A stretch of DNA of 64,000 nucleotides from Cobetia amphilecti (GCF_030010415.1 NZ_JASCSA010000015.1); one strand, 5' to 3'. Positions 34,815 to 43,925 are shown, counted from the first letter of the stretch. Numbers and translations are program-made. The notes: a model not told the origin generated them from the sequence alone.

Positions 34815-35505
34815 TGCTATGGCGGGCCTGCCGGCGCAGGAGGATCTGGCGCTGCTGGGGCTGTTGCAGCTGGTGAGTCCGGCCTTGCCCATCGGCGCCT
34901 TTGCCTGGTCTCAGGGGCTGGAGAGTGCCTTCGAGCTTGGCTGGGTCACTCGGGAGCAGGAGCTTGGCGAGTGGATCGACGGCGTGCTGGAAGACGGGCT
35001 TGGCCGTTGCGAGCTGCCACTGTTGGTGCGTCTGCAGCAGGCGTGGGCCGAGGGGGATGCAGCGGCGCTCGACGAGTGGGATGGCTGGCTCAAGGCGACC
35101 CGTGAGACCGCCGAACTCAGCGATGAGGACGCGCGTCTCGGGGCGGCGCTGCTGCGCCTGCTCAGAAGTCTCGAGCTCGAACCGCCAGTGGCGCTGATGC
35201 CCCAGGCACCCGGCTACGTCACGGTGTTCGCCTGGGTGGCGCATCAGCGTGGGGTGCCGCCGCGCCAGACCTTGATCGGCTTCGCCTGGGCCTGGCTCGA
35301 GAATCAGCTGGCGGTGGCCTGCAAGGCCATGCCACTGGGGCACACCGCCGCCCAACGCCTGACCGAGCAGCTGCGCCCCCGCGTGGTGGAAATCGTCGCG
35401 CAGGCGCTTGAGCGTTTGGATGGTGAGCTTGGCCCGATATTGCCGGGGCTGGCGCTCGCCTCCGCCCAGCACGAAACACAATATTCCCGTCTGTTCAGGA
35501 GTTGA
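34804..35505 (+). CDS. ureF: Urease accessory protein UreF
   Basis: This 233-aa accessory protein activates the UreG GTPase in the nickel-insertion complex. Diagnostic text is LLQLVSPALPIGAFAWSQGL and GYVTVFAWVAHQRGVP; the end is SAQHETQYSRLFRS. I chose the ATG at 34804, which overlaps the 3' end of ureE; an ATG at 34819 is also possible. No strong ribosome site is seen, since it would fall in the His-rich codons of ureE, so coupling to ureE translation is likely. Confidence 0.9.
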   Translation: MSTDAMAGLPAQEDLALLGLLQLVSPALPIGAFAWSQGLESAFELGWVTREQELGEWIDGVLEDGLGRCELPLLVRLQQAWAEGDAAALDEWDGWLKATRETAELSDEDARLGAALLRLLRSLELEPPVALMPQAPGYVTVFAWVAHQRGVPPRQTLIGFAWAWLENQLAVACKAMPLGHTAAQRLTEQLRPRVVEIVAQALERLDGELGPILPGLALASAQHETQYSRLFRS

Positions 35506-35586
35506 GCCAAGGCCGCCTGTCTTGAGGCGGCGGCGCCTGAACCGACCGACATGAACGTCTGATATCTCACGAGAAAGGAAGCTGCC

Positions 35587-36225
35587 ATGAAGCATTGTCT
35601 ACGCGTAGGAGTGGGTGGGCCGGTGGGCTCCGGCAAGACGGCGCTGCTGCGCCAGCTGTGTCTGGCCCTGCGCGATCATTACGACATCGGGGTGGTCACC
35701 AATGACATCTACACCCGCGAAGATGCCGATTTCCTGCTGCGCCATGAAGCGCTGGACGCGGACCGCATCCTCGGGGTCGAGACCGGTGGCTGTCCGCATA
35801 CCGCGATTCGCGAGGATGCCTCGATGAACCTGGCCGCCATCGATGATCTGCAGGCGCGACACCCGGACATGGAGCTGGTGCTGGTGGAATCCGGCGGCGA
35901 CAACCTGTCCGCGACCTTCAGCCCCGAGCTTTCCGATCTCACCCTCTATGTGATCGATGTCTCGGCAGGCGACAAGATTCCGCGCAAGGGCGGGCCGGGC
36001 ATCACCAAGTCGGACCTTCTGATCATCAACAAGATCGACATCGCCGAGCAGGTGCATGCCTCGCTCGAGGTGATGGATCGCGATTCGCGCAAGATGCGCG
36101 GCGAACGGCCCTTCGTGTTCGCCAATCTGTATGACGGTGTCGGGCTGGAAGAGATCATCGCCTTCATTCTGGATCGCGGCATGCTGCCGGAGCGTCGCCC
36201 GCAAAAGCTGGCGGCACAGGCCTGA
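35587..36225 (+). CDS. ureG: Urease accessory GTPase UreG
   Basis: This 212-aa SIMIBI GTPase supplies energy for nickel insertion. Its P-loop is GGPVGSGKTALLRQL; other conserved parts are VVTNDIYTREDADFL, the Cys-Pro-His metal motif in VETGGCPHTAIRED, and the base-recognition NKID. It is full length with AGAAAGGAAG upstream of the ATG. Confidence 0.95.
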   Translation: MKHCLRVGVGGPVGSGKTALLRQLCLALRDHYDIGVVTNDIYTREDADFLLRHEALDADRILGVETGGCPHTAIREDASMNLAAIDDLQARHPDMELVLVESGGDNLSATFSPELSDLTLYVIDVSAGDKIPRKGGPGITKSDLLIINKIDIAEQVHASLEVMDRDSRKMRGERPFVFANLYDGVGLEEIIAFILDRGMLPERRPQKLAAQA

Positions 36226-36327
36226 CGGCGCAGCGTTTTCTGCCACTTGTTTACGATTTATTGTCTCCCGACATTCGTCTCACCACGGGTGTCGGGGATT
36301 CATCATCATCTTGTTCAGGAATGACAC

Positions 36328-36912
36328 ATGAAGCGTTCTCACTCCGCACTGCTTGCCACCTCGCTGCTGCTGGTGGCGACCTCGGCCTCTGCCCACCCCG
36401 GCCATGATGCCCAGGGGCTGATGGCGGGCCTGTCGCATCCCTTTACCGGGCTGGACCACCTGCTGGCCATGCTGGCCATCGGCATCTGGAGTGTGCGTCA
36501 GTCGCGGGCCTTGACGCTTGCCACGCCGCTGTTGATGGTCGTCGGCATGCTCGCTGGGGCGGGCATCGCGCTGCTCAGCGGTGGTCAGGCGCTGCATGCA
36601 CTGATCGCCGAGCAGGGCATTCTGCTCTCGGTGCTGGTCTCCGGTGCGCTGGTGGCGCTGCTGATGCGTCTGCCGACCCTGGCTGGCGCCGTGATGGTCG
36701 CCGGCTTCATGGCCTGCCACGGTTTCGCGCATGCGCTGGAAATGCCGGCGGCTGGCAGCGCTGCGGGCTACATGGCGGGCTTCGTGATCGCGACGCTGGC
36801 CCTGGCGTTGCTGGGCCGTGCAATCGGCCAGCGCCTGATGGGGGTACCTGCCATCGCTTCACGTCTGGTGGGCGGAGCGGTGATGGCCTCTGCCGTGATG
36901 ATGGCGGTCTGA
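36328..36912 (+). CDS. HupE/UreJ-family nickel transporter
   Basis: This 194-aa membrane protein belongs to the HupE/UreJ family of nickel/cobalt permeases. It has a signal-like N-terminus (LLATSLLLVATSASAHPGHD), the family motif HPFTGLDHLLAMLAIGIW and CHGFAHALEMP with conserved His, and six or seven hydrophobic segments. As last gene of the urease operon it probably imports nickel for the enzyme. Confidence 0.9.
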   Translation: MKRSHSALLATSLLLVATSASAHPGHDAQGLMAGLSHPFTGLDHLLAMLAIGIWSVRQSRALTLATPLLMVVGMLAGAGIALLSGGQALHALIAEQGILLSVLVSGALVALLMRLPTLAGAVMVAGFMACHGFAHALEMPAAGSAAGYMAGFVIATLALALLGRAIGQRLMGVPAIASRLVGGAVMASAVMMAV

Positions 36913-36966
36913 TCGTCACCTGAGAGTTGCTCGCGGCCTAAAACACACCGCTGATTGCACCACTTC

Positions 36967-36998
36967 ACGCCCCGCTGGCTTGCCAGCGGGGCGTTTTT
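36967..36998 (+). terminator. Rho-independent terminator of the urease operon
   Basis: A perfect 12-bp GC-rich stem (ACGCCCCGCTGG / CCAGCGGGGCGT) with a 4-base loop is followed by TTTTT. It lies 55 bp after hupE. Confidence 0.92.
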
Positions 36999-37034
36999 GT
37001 CTTCTGGAAGAAGGGGGTAAGGGATTGCCTTATG

Positions 37035-37057
37035 GAAATGTTATAACGTATCATTTT
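37035..37057. promoter_or_regulatory. Zur box upstream of the COG0523 GTPase
   Basis: The left half GAAATGTTATAA matches the Zur consensus and the right half TATCATTTT is its imperfect mirror, so the 23-bp site is close to GAAATGTTATA-N-TATAACATTTC. It lies about 155 bp upstream of the gene at 37211. It indicates repression by zinc-loaded Zur and expression under zinc starvation. Confidence 0.75.
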
Positions 37058-37210
37058 GGGATCGAGCGGATGATGGCGCATTCCTCGACCGGCCGCGCAA
37101 TCGTGCTTGCTGATGCAAGCCCTCTGTCAAGGGCTCTGACAAGGGCTCATGGACGTCATGCAGCACGTGATTCGGCGTGATGCCCCCTCGTGAATCCAAG
37201 GCAATGACTG

Positions 37211-38467
37211 ATGACAACTCTGCAATCGACTTCCTCTCCTGACAGGCTCGCTTCACTGCCTCAGGCTCTGCCAGTCACTGTGCTGTCCGGCTTTCTGGGC
37301 GCCGGCAAGACGACGCTGCTCAATCATATCCTCGCCAACCGCGAAGGGCGCCGGGTGGCGGTGATCGTCAATGACATGAGCGAGGTCAACATCGATGCCG
37401 CCATGGTGCGTGGCGCGCCCGGTGCGGACAACGAGGTGACGCTCAATCGTGCCGAGGAGCAGCTGGTCGAGATGAGCAATGGCTGCATCTGCTGCACGCT
37501 ACGTGAGGACCTGCTCATCGAGGTACGGCGACTGGCCGAGGAAGGGCGCTTCGATTGCCTGGTGATCGAATCCACCGGCATTTCCGAGCCGCTGCCGGTG
37601 GCGGAAACCTTCACCTTCGAGGACGAGGACGGCCAGTGCCTCTCCAGTGTCGCGCGTCTCGACACCATGGTCACGGTCGTGGATGGCGCCAACTTCCTGA
37701 CCCAGTATCGCGAGGCGCAGTCACTGGCGGAAGCGGGGGAAAGTCTCGGCGAAGACGATGAGCGCAATGTCGCGGATCTGCTGGTCGATCAGATCGAATT
37801 CTGTGATGTGCTGTTGATCAGCAAGGCGGACCTGCTCGATGCCTCAAAGCTTGCTGAGCTGAGCGCGGTGCTGCGCTCGCTCAACCCGGAGGCCGAGATT
37901 CTGCCCATGGCGCAGGGCGCCGTGCCGCTTTCCAAGGTGCTGGATACCGGTCGCTTCAGTTTCGATCGTGCGCAGCAGGCACCGGGCTGGCTGAAGGAGA
38001 TGCGCGGCGAGCACGTGCCGGAGACCGAGGAGTACGGCATCTCGAGCTTCTCCTACCATGCGCGCGTGCCATTCCATCCCGAGAAATTCCACCAGCTGCT
38101 TCACGGTGACTGGTTCGGTGGCAAGCTGCTGCGCTCCAAGGGCTTCTTCTGGCTGGCCACGCGCCCGCAGTTCGCGGGGCAGTGGAACCAGGCCGGTGGC
38201 ATCGCGCACTACGGGTTCGGCGGCATGTTCTGGAAGGCAGTACCTGAGGTCGAATGGCCAGAAGACCCCGAGTATCTGGAGTCGATCCGGGAAAAGTGGC
38301 AGGAGCCGTTTGGTGACATGCGCCAGGAGCTGGTATTCATCGGTCAGAACCTGGATGAAGCCCGTATCCGCCAGGCGCTGGATGAGTGTCTGCTCGATGA
38401 CGCCACGCTGCTGGCGGGCAAAGAAGCCTGGCGTGACCTGCCGGACCCGTTCCCCGTCTGGGAATGA
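37211..38467 (+). CDS. zigA: COG0523 (CobW/ZigA-type) zinc metallochaperone GTPase
   Basis: This 418-aa GTPase has the P-loop SGFLGAGKTTLLNHIL, the metal motif SNGCICCTLREDL (CxCC) and the guanine-specificity motif ISKADL, plus a CobW C-terminal domain (SSFSYHARVPFHPEKFHQLL onward). With the Zur box upstream it fits the ZigA/YciC group, which moves zinc to essential enzymes when zinc is scarce. It follows the urease block but has its own promoter after a terminator, so a nickel role is less likely. The subgroup call rests on the Zur box and overall pattern. Confidence 0.88.
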   Translation: MTTLQSTSSPDRLASLPQALPVTVLSGFLGAGKTTLLNHILANREGRRVAVIVNDMSEVNIDAAMVRGAPGADNEVTLNRAEEQLVEMSNGCICCTLREDLLIEVRRLAEEGRFDCLVIESTGISEPLPVAETFTFEDEDGQCLSSVARLDTMVTVVDGANFLTQYREAQSLAEAGESLGEDDERNVADLLVDQIEFCDVLLISKADLLDASKLAELSAVLRSLNPEAEILPMAQGAVPLSKVLDTGRFSFDRAQQAPGWLKEMRGEHVPETEEYGISSFSYHARVPFHPEKFHQLLHGDWFGGKLLRSKGFFWLATRPQFAGQWNQAGGIAHYGFGGMFWKAVPEVEWPEDPEYLESIREKWQEPFGDMRQELVFIGQNLDEARIRQALDECLLDDATLLAGKEAWRDLPDPFPVWE

Positions 38468-38508
38468 GCGACGACACCTGAGTTTCTGATCTGCTGACAC
38501 TCGCCTAG

Positions 38509-38546
38509 ACACCCCACTGATCCGCGATCAGTGGGGTGTTCTGTTT
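38509..38546 (+). terminator. Rho-independent terminator after zigA
   Basis: A 13-bp stem (ACACCCCACTGAT / ATCAGTGGGGTGT) with a CCGCG loop is followed by TCTGTTT. It lies between zigA and the convergent EamA transporter gene. Confidence 0.88.
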
Positions 38547-38617
38547 CTACGTTCCTTGCAGAGATGGCCTTCCCGTTAAAGGCCGGCTGCCCATGCACGT
38601 CGGTTTCCCCCGGTGGG

Positions 38618-39517
38618 TCATGGAGTCAACTCATCACGGCTTGGCTGAGCGCTACGTCGCTTGAGCGATACCCAGAGGGGGAATGTCAGGGCAGAAGCGA
38701 TGCAGAAAGTGCCAAGCCATTGAAGGGGCCCGAATGACTCGCCCATCCACACAAAACCCAGCACCGTTGCCGTCAGCGGGCTGAAGATACCCAGCAGTGA
38801 TGCCGAAAAGGCGGGCAATCGCTGGATGCCGGCAAACCAGAGTCCATAGCCGAGCACTCCACCCGGCAGGATTAGGTAGCCATAGCCCAGCAGATGTTGC
38901 AGCTCGAGATTGGTCGGTATGCCTTCCGACCAGGCGGCCAGGGGCAGCAACAACAGTCCACCGAAGATCAATTGCCAGCCCGTCAGGCTCAATTGACTGA
39001 CGTCGGGCGGACGTTGCCAGCGCTTGCTGAGTACGATGCCGGCGGCCATCGAGACAGCACCGATCAGCGCGATCCCGACCCCTGTCATGTCCAGCCCACC
39101 TTGGCCGGGATTGAGCAGCAGCACCACTCCGACCATGCCCAGTCCACACTGCATTGCGGCTGTCATGCTGAAGCCTGTCCCCAGCCACCAGCGGCTCAGC
39201 AGTAGAACCCACACCGACTGACTTGCCAGCAGTAAGGCGGCCATGCTGCCGGGGATGCGGTAGGCAGCGGCAAATAGGCAGGTAAAGAAGAGTCCGATAT
39301 TGAGAGTGCCCAGCACCATGGCCTTCACCCACCACCCTCCCGACAAGGTCTGTCGAGTCCAGAGCAGAATCAGCATTCCCGCGGGCAGGGCGCGAATGGT
39401 GGCTGCGGTGAGTGGGGTGTCGGCAGGGAGAAGGGTCTGTGTCACCAGGTAAGTACTTCCCCATATGATCGGGGCCGTGGCGGTCATGGCGAGAACCTTC
39501 AGGTGTGAAGATGGCAT
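38618..39517 (-). CDS. EamA/DMT-family exporter, MarR-linked
   Basis: This 299-aa protein has ten predicted helices in two EamA repeats (for example APIIWGSTYLVTQTLL at the N-terminus and LSLTGWQLIFGGLLLLPLAA in the second half). DMT exporters of this kind export metabolites or drugs. The ATG has AAGGAGA upstream. It is divergent from a marR gene across a short region with two identical-arm operators, so its expression is probably de-repressed by a MarR ligand. The substrate is unknown. Confidence 0.88.
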   Translation of the reverse strand: MPSSHLKVLAMTATAPIIWGSTYLVTQTLLPADTPLTAATIRALPAGMLILLWTRQTLSGGWWVKAMVLGTLNIGLFFTCLFAAAYRIPGSMAALLLASQSVWVLLLSRWWLGTGFSMTAAMQCGLGMVGVVLLLNPGQGGLDMTGVGIALIGAVSMAAGIVLSKRWQRPPDVSQLSLTGWQLIFGGLLLLPLAAWSEGIPTNLELQHLLGYGYLILPGGVLGYGLWFAGIQRLPAFSASLLGIFSPLTATVLGFVWMGESFGPLQWLGTFCIASALTFPLWVSLKRRSAQPSRDELTP

Positions 39518-39535
39518 ATTTGTCTCTCCTTGAAG

Positions 39536-39553
39536 TATCTTTCTGAAAAGATA
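39536..39553. promoter_or_regulatory. MarR operator 1
   Basis: TATCTTT-ctga-AAAGATA is a perfect 7-bp inverted repeat just upstream of the EamA gene. The same arms recur at 39590-39607, 54 bp away, beside the marR start. Two identical sites flanking a divergent promoter fit MarR repression of both genes. Confidence 0.75.
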
Positions 39554-39589
39554 GATGTGAGAGTACTCGCAAACCCGCCGTCATCAAAG

Positions 39590-39607
39590 TATCTTTTTGG
39601 AAAGATA
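39590..39607. promoter_or_regulatory. MarR operator 2
   Basis: TATCTTT-ttgg-AAAGATA has the same arms as the site at 39536-39553 with a different 4-base centre. It ends 13 bases before the marR ATG, so binding would block its own transcription. Confidence 0.75.
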
Positions 39608-39620
39608 ACTGGGAGGTTTC

Positions 39621-40106
39621 ATGATGACGGATGCCGTGGATCGCATTCTTGCGCAGTGGGAGGAGGCTCGCCCCGATCTGGATTGTCGGCCGATGGGTAT
39701 ATTCGGGCGTATCAGTCGGGCAGGTCGCCTGTTTGGCTCGAGGATGGAGCAGGTATTCGAGAAGGAGGGCCTGTCGACTGTCGAGTTCGACATCCTGGCG
39801 ACGCTGCGACGTTCACAGGCGCCATTGACCCCGACTCAGCTGTATCAGACGTTGATGCTCTCTTCCGGTGCCATGAGCACGCGGATAGATCAGCTGGTGA
39901 AGCGAGGGTTGTTGCAGCGCCAGGCCAGTGATGAGGATCGGCGCAGCAATCGCGTCGCGTTGACGGAAGCAGGGCGTCATCTGATCGACACCACTCTGGA
40001 AGCGCATGTCGAGAATCAGCACCGGATGGCGAGTGCGCTGGACAGTGATGAGCAACATCAGCTTGCCGGTCTGCTGCGCAAGCTGATGACTGATGAACAA
40101 CGCTAG
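39621..40106 (+). CDS. MarR-family transcriptional regulator
   Basis: This 161-aa regulator has the MarR winged helix (residues about 55-115): STVEFDILATLRRSQAPLTP, SSGAMSTRIDQLVKRGLLQR and the wing SDEDRRSNRVALTEAG. GGGAGG precedes two adjacent ATGs (39621, 39624). It is divergent from the EamA transporter, the usual layout for a ligand-sensing repressor of an efflux gene. Confidence 0.92.
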   Translation: MMTDAVDRILAQWEEARPDLDCRPMGIFGRISRAGRLFGSRMEQVFEKEGLSTVEFDILATLRRSQAPLTPTQLYQTLMLSSGAMSTRIDQLVKRGLLQRQASDEDRRSNRVALTEAGRHLIDTTLEAHVENQHRMASALDSDEQHQLAGLLRKLMTDEQR

Positions 40107-40151
40107 CTATCATGCAGCACTCATCGGGCCTCTGTATGGGCATGCACCAGC

Positions 40152-40385
40152 TCACCCTTGAGGAGACGCTTCGCTGCCGGTCTGTGAGACAAGGCGTGAG
40201 ATGCGTGCCGCTGCACTGCTCAGGGCAAACAGCAGGGTGGCCAGGCACACGATGGTGGGGCCGGTGGGGGCACCCAGCCAGTAAGATGCCTGCAGTCCGC
40301 CGGTGGTGGAGACTTCGCCGATGATGGCGGCGGCTATAGTCATCAGCTCCGGGGTGTGACAGAAGCGGCGCTCAATGGTCAGAAT
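40152..40385 (-). pseudogene. Remnant of a metal-ABC-transporter permease (ABC-3 / ZnuB type)
   Basis: The bottom strand encodes only the C-terminal end of an ABC-3 family permease: RRFCHTPELMTIAAAIIG, then TTGGLQASYWLGAPTGPTIV and LATLLFALSSAA. This matches the last two helices of zinc/manganese permeases. The rest of the gene is absent upstream (40386-40500 reads as unrelated or scrambled text), so it is a truncated fossil. It lies near the Zur-regulated zigA, which hints that a zinc-uptake locus was once here. Confidence 0.55.
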
Positions 40386-40979
40386 CTGATGTTCGTCGAA
40401 GGCGCCGCACGCAGGTTGATCAATGGCTGGCGATCACCGAGGGCGAGGCATATGTCCACGTGCGGCATGTCGAAAGTATGCACCCTCACGACGCCGTGGC
40501 TTGGGGTCGCCGTGACTGAGTGACGTCTAGCCTGGTCCTTCAGCTTCGTTCTTCAGTTACGCCCTATTTCGAGACGTTGACGTCTCTGGTCCGCATGCAC
40601 GCCCCGCCGAGGAAATCGGCGGGGCTTTTGGTTTTGCAGGGCTGAAAAACCTCCAAACACCGCGGCTGACGACAGCAGGCGGTTGATGTCGGTATGTGGT
40701 TTGCCATCCAGTCCAGATGAAGCTGTGGAAGGAGGATTGTTGCGTGTTTTGCTAGACAAAGGTCTATTTCTGCGGCGCTATGATTGACCGATGCGGCGGT
40801 GGGCGACTAAGTTTTGCTTCATCTGGTATGGTTTGCAGTCCACTTGAGGGGGGGTGGAATTTGAACGTGACGCACGTGAGTCAGTCTCGCCAACATAGAC
40901 TCAGGTCCGGAGCGATCAAGCAGCAAGCCAGACCCGATACGTCCATACCCCACAACAGAACAATCAAAGGGATTCGTCA
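40386..40979. other. Non-coding stretch before the TRAP operon
   Basis: No gene is supported. The left part (40386-40560) may be more debris of the permease locus. A terminator lies at 40601-40630. A TAGAC-aaag-GTCTA palindrome at 40753-40766 could be an operator for dctP at 40980. The region 40800-40979 probably holds the TRAP promoter. Confidence 0.45.
40601..40630. terminator. Rho-independent terminator hairpin
   Basis: A 9-bp stem (GCCCCGCCG / CGGCGGGGC) with loop AGGAAAT is followed by TTTTGG. No intact gene ends just before it, so it may be left over from a lost gene. Confidence 0.75.
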
Positions 40980-41954
40980 ATGAAGCGAGCCATGCTTGCC
41001 GCCACGCTGTTAGCCGCCGCCTTGGGTACCACCACTGCGCATGCCGAGAAGATCGTGTTTGCCATCGGTGGTAGCCCCAACAGCCTGCAGGGCCAGACTG
41101 CACAACATTTCGCCGATAGCCTGCAGGCTCGACTCGGGGATGAGCATCAGGTCGAGTACTACCACAGTGGCCAGCTGGGCGATGAGCGCCAGCTGATCCA
41201 GAAGCTGCGCCTCGGCACGGTCGATCTGGCCGCGATTTCCTCGGTGATGTCGTCTGTCTCGCCAAGCTTTGCGCTGTTTGACATGCCGTTCATGGTCAAG
41301 GATCGAGAGCATCTCAAGCGCATCGATGACGAGATCGTGATGACGGACCTGGCCGAGGATGCCAAGGCCAAGGGCCTCAAGCTGGTCTCCACCTGGGAGA
41401 ACGGCTTCCGCCAGATCACCAACAATGAACATCCCGTGGTGGAGCCGGAAGATCTGGACGGGCTGAAGCTGCGTACCCCGCAGAGCGAATGGCGTACCGG
41501 CATGTTCACGGCGTGGGGTGCCAATCCGACACCGATGGCCTTCTCAGAAGTCTTCGTGGCGCTCCAGACCGGGGTGGTCGACGGCCAGGAGAACCCGCTG
41601 TCCAACATCGATGGCGCCAAGTTCCAGGAGGTTCAGAAGTACCTGTCACTCTCCAATCATGTCTATTCGCCCATCTGGCTGACCAGCAGTCAGGCCGGCT
41701 GGGGCAAGATGCCCGAGGACGTGAAGGCCGCGATTGCCGAGGTGTCCGCCGAGACCCAGAGCTGGGCCTTTGCCAAGGGTGCAGAACTGGATGACAAGCT
41801 GCTGGCGAGCCTCAAGGCGGGCGGCATGGCCGTCAATGAGGTGGATCGGGATGCCTTCGTCACTGCGAGTGCGCCGGTCTATCAGGCGTTCTCCGATAAG
41901 GTCGACGGTGGCCAGGCACTGGTTGACCGAGCCATGGCACTGGCCAAGGAGTAA
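40980..41954 (+). CDS. TRAP transporter substrate-binding protein DctP
   Basis: This 324-aa periplasmic binding protein has a signal peptide (KRAMLAATLLAAALGTTTAHA) and DctP-family text: YYHSGQLGDERQLIQKLRLG, FDMPFMVKDREHL, WENGFRQITNNEHPV, LKLRTPQSEWRTGMF (Arg that clamps a carboxylate) and EVFVALQTGVVDGQENPLSN. It is the first gene of a complete dctPQM operon. The ligand is unknown, but the conserved Arg implies an organic acid. Confidence 0.92.
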   Translation: MKRAMLAATLLAAALGTTTAHAEKIVFAIGGSPNSLQGQTAQHFADSLQARLGDEHQVEYYHSGQLGDERQLIQKLRLGTVDLAAISSVMSSVSPSFALFDMPFMVKDREHLKRIDDEIVMTDLAEDAKAKGLKLVSTWENGFRQITNNEHPVVEPEDLDGLKLRTPQSEWRTGMFTAWGANPTPMAFSEVFVALQTGVVDGQENPLSNIDGAKFQEVQKYLSLSNHVYSPIWLTSSQAGWGKMPEDVKAAIAEVSAETQSWAFAKGAELDDKLLASLKAGGMAVNEVDRDAFVTASAPVYQAFSDKVDGGQALVDRAMALAKE

Positions 41955-41957
41955 GTC

Positions 41958-42587
41958 ATGAGCTCGCATTCCCATACGGCCAAGGCAACCTTCCCCACCG
42001 AGAGTGGGGAAGGACTGACGGCCACGGCTGACGTGACGCTGCTGGACAGAGTCAATCGGGTGGTGGAACGCTGCCTGGAAGTATTCACCGTCGGGTTGCT
42101 GCTCTCCCTGACGATGATCGTGCTGGCGGCGGTGGCCTTGCGCACCTTCGGTGGCTCCTTGCCCTGGTATGACGAGGTCGCCTCGATCAATCTGGCCTGG
42201 CTCAGCTTCTATGGCGCTGGTCTGGCGGCTCTGAAGCGTTCCCACATGGGCTTCCCTGGTCTGATCACCAAGGCGCCCATCGCGCTGCGCAGTTCGCTGT
42301 TCATTACCTCTGAGCTAATCGTGATCGGATTCTTTGCCGTGGTGGGCTGGTTCGGTTACCAGGTGCTGGACGTGCTGGCCTGGGACTCCCTCATCGCCTT
42401 GCCGACCATCGGTCTGGATGTCACCCAGTCGGTGATTCCGATCAGTGCGGCGCTCTTCATTCTGTGTGAACTGCTGAGTCTGCCTCATGCCTGGCGCAAG
42501 ATGTGTGCAGGCGTCAACAGTGAAGAGGAAGAGATCGCGGAAGCCATCCGTCTCGCCGAGCAAGACCTCAAGGAGCACCGTTCATGA
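41958..42587 (+). CDS. TRAP transporter small membrane subunit DctQ
   Basis: This 209-aa protein has four membrane segments (first about residues 38-60, LEVFTVGLLLSLTMIVLAAV) and the DctQ block PWYDEVASINLAWLSFYGAG. It starts three bases after dctP with AAGGAG upstream and overlaps dctM by four bases. Unlike the dctQ at 52505-53199 it is intact. Confidence 0.9.
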   Translation: MSSHSHTAKATFPTESGEGLTATADVTLLDRVNRVVERCLEVFTVGLLLSLTMIVLAAVALRTFGGSLPWYDEVASINLAWLSFYGAGLAALKRSHMGFPGLITKAPIALRSSLFITSELIVIGFFAVVGWFGYQVLDVLAWDSLIALPTIGLDVTQSVIPISAALFILCELLSLPHAWRKMCAGVNSEEEEIAEAIRLAEQDLKEHRS

Positions 42588-43867
42588 CGCTACTGATCAT
42601 TATCGCGGCGCTGTTCGCATTGGTGTTGATCAACGTGCCCATTGCGGTCGCCATCGGCACCGTCGGGGTCGTCGGAGTGGTGATCTTCATGGGCGTGGAC
42701 GCGCTGGTGAACGTGCCGCTGACGCTCTTCAATGGCGCCACCAAGTTCCCGCTGATCGCGATTCCGCTGTTCATTCTGGCCGGCGCGCTGATGAATACCT
42801 CGGGCATCTCCATGCGACTGATCAACCTCGTCACGGCCATGGTCGGGTTCGTGCGCGGTGGTTTGGCGATGGTCAATGTCGGGGTATCGATGTTCTTCGC
42901 CGAGATTTCCGGCTCCGCAGTGGCCGATGTGGCCGCGACGGGTTCGGTGCTGATTCCCGAGATGAAGAAGCGCAAGTACACGCCGCAGTTCTCGGCGGCG
43001 ATCACGTCGTCTTCGGCGTCGCTTGCCATCATCATTCCGCCGTCGCTGTCGATGATTCTCTACGGGGCCATCGCGGACACGTCCATCGTCAAGCTGTTCG
43101 TCGCCGGCATCATCCCGGGGATTCTGGGTGGCCTGGGGCTGGCGATGCTCTGCTATTACTACGCCCGCAAGTACGACATGCCGCGTGAGGCTGCCTTCTC
43201 GCTGTCGACACTCGGCAAGGCGTTCCGCGAGGCCTTCTGGGCCCTGACGCTGCCGGTCATCATTCTGGGCGGCATCTTCGGTGGCTTCGTGACCGCCACC
43301 GAAGGCGCGGGCATTGCCGTGCTGGCGGCGCTGGTGATCGGGGGGTTGGTCTATCGTGAGCTGAACCTGCAGGTGCTGTATCGCGCGGTGATCGATGGCG
43401 TGATCCAGACCTCCGTCGTGATGCTGCTGGTCGCCACATCCGCGGTGCTGGGGCTGTTCCTGACCGAGATGCAGCTACCGCAACAGCTGGCCCAGGAAAT
43501 CACCGCGATCACCACGGACCCGGTGGCGGTGCTGGCGTTGCTCAACATCCTGCTGCTCTTGCTCGGCATGTTCCTGCATGGTGCCGCTGCCATCATTCTG
43601 GTAGTACCGATCGTGATGCCGTTGATCCAGCAGATCGGCATCGACCCCATCCACTTCGGCCTGATCCTGACCCTCAATCTGGCCATCGGTCAGCAGACAC
43701 CACCTGTTGCCTCGGTACTTGCCACCTCATGCTCCATCGCCAAGACGGACATGTGGGAAACCACCAAGGTCAATCTGCCGATGATCTTCGTGCTCTTCCT
43801 GGTGCTGATGCTGGTCACCTACGTGCCGGCGATTCCCATGAGTCTTGTCGAGCACTTCTATGGATGA
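42584..43867 (+). CDS. TRAP transporter large permease DctM
   Basis: This 427-aa permease has about twelve hydrophobic segments with the DctM blocks FPLIAIPLFILAGALMNTSG, SGSAVADVAATGSVLIPEM and IIPPSLSMILYGAIA. It uses the sodium gradient to drive uptake of the DctP ligand. No catabolic genes are linked, so the substrate cannot be inferred from context. Confidence 0.92.
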   Translation: MTLLIIIAALFALVLINVPIAVAIGTVGVVGVVIFMGVDALVNVPLTLFNGATKFPLIAIPLFILAGALMNTSGISMRLINLVTAMVGFVRGGLAMVNVGVSMFFAEISGSAVADVAATGSVLIPEMKKRKYTPQFSAAITSSSASLAIIIPPSLSMILYGAIADTSIVKLFVAGIIPGILGGLGLAMLCYYYARKYDMPREAAFSLSTLGKAFREAFWALTLPVIILGGIFGGFVTATEGAGIAVLAALVIGGLVYRELNLQVLYRAVIDGVIQTSVVMLLVATSAVLGLFLTEMQLPQQLAQEITAITTDPVAVLALLNILLLLLGMFLHGAAAIILVVPIVMPLIQQIGIDPIHFGLILTLNLAIGQQTPPVASVLATSCSIAKTDMWETTKVNLPMIFVLFLVLMLVTYVPAIPMSLVEHFYG

Positions 43868-43873
43868 GAGCTC

Positions 43874-43925
43874 TGGTTGAGCGCCATGGTTAAGCGCTAT
43901 GGCTGAGAGCAATGGTTGAGAGGGC
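43874..43925 (+). repeat. Four degenerate 13-bp tandem repeats after dctM
   Basis: Units TGGTTGAGCGCCA, TGGTTAAGCGCTA, TGGCTGAGAGCAA and TGGTTGAGAGGGC stand head to tail directly after the dctM stop. They are non-coding as far as I can see. Confidence 0.7.
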
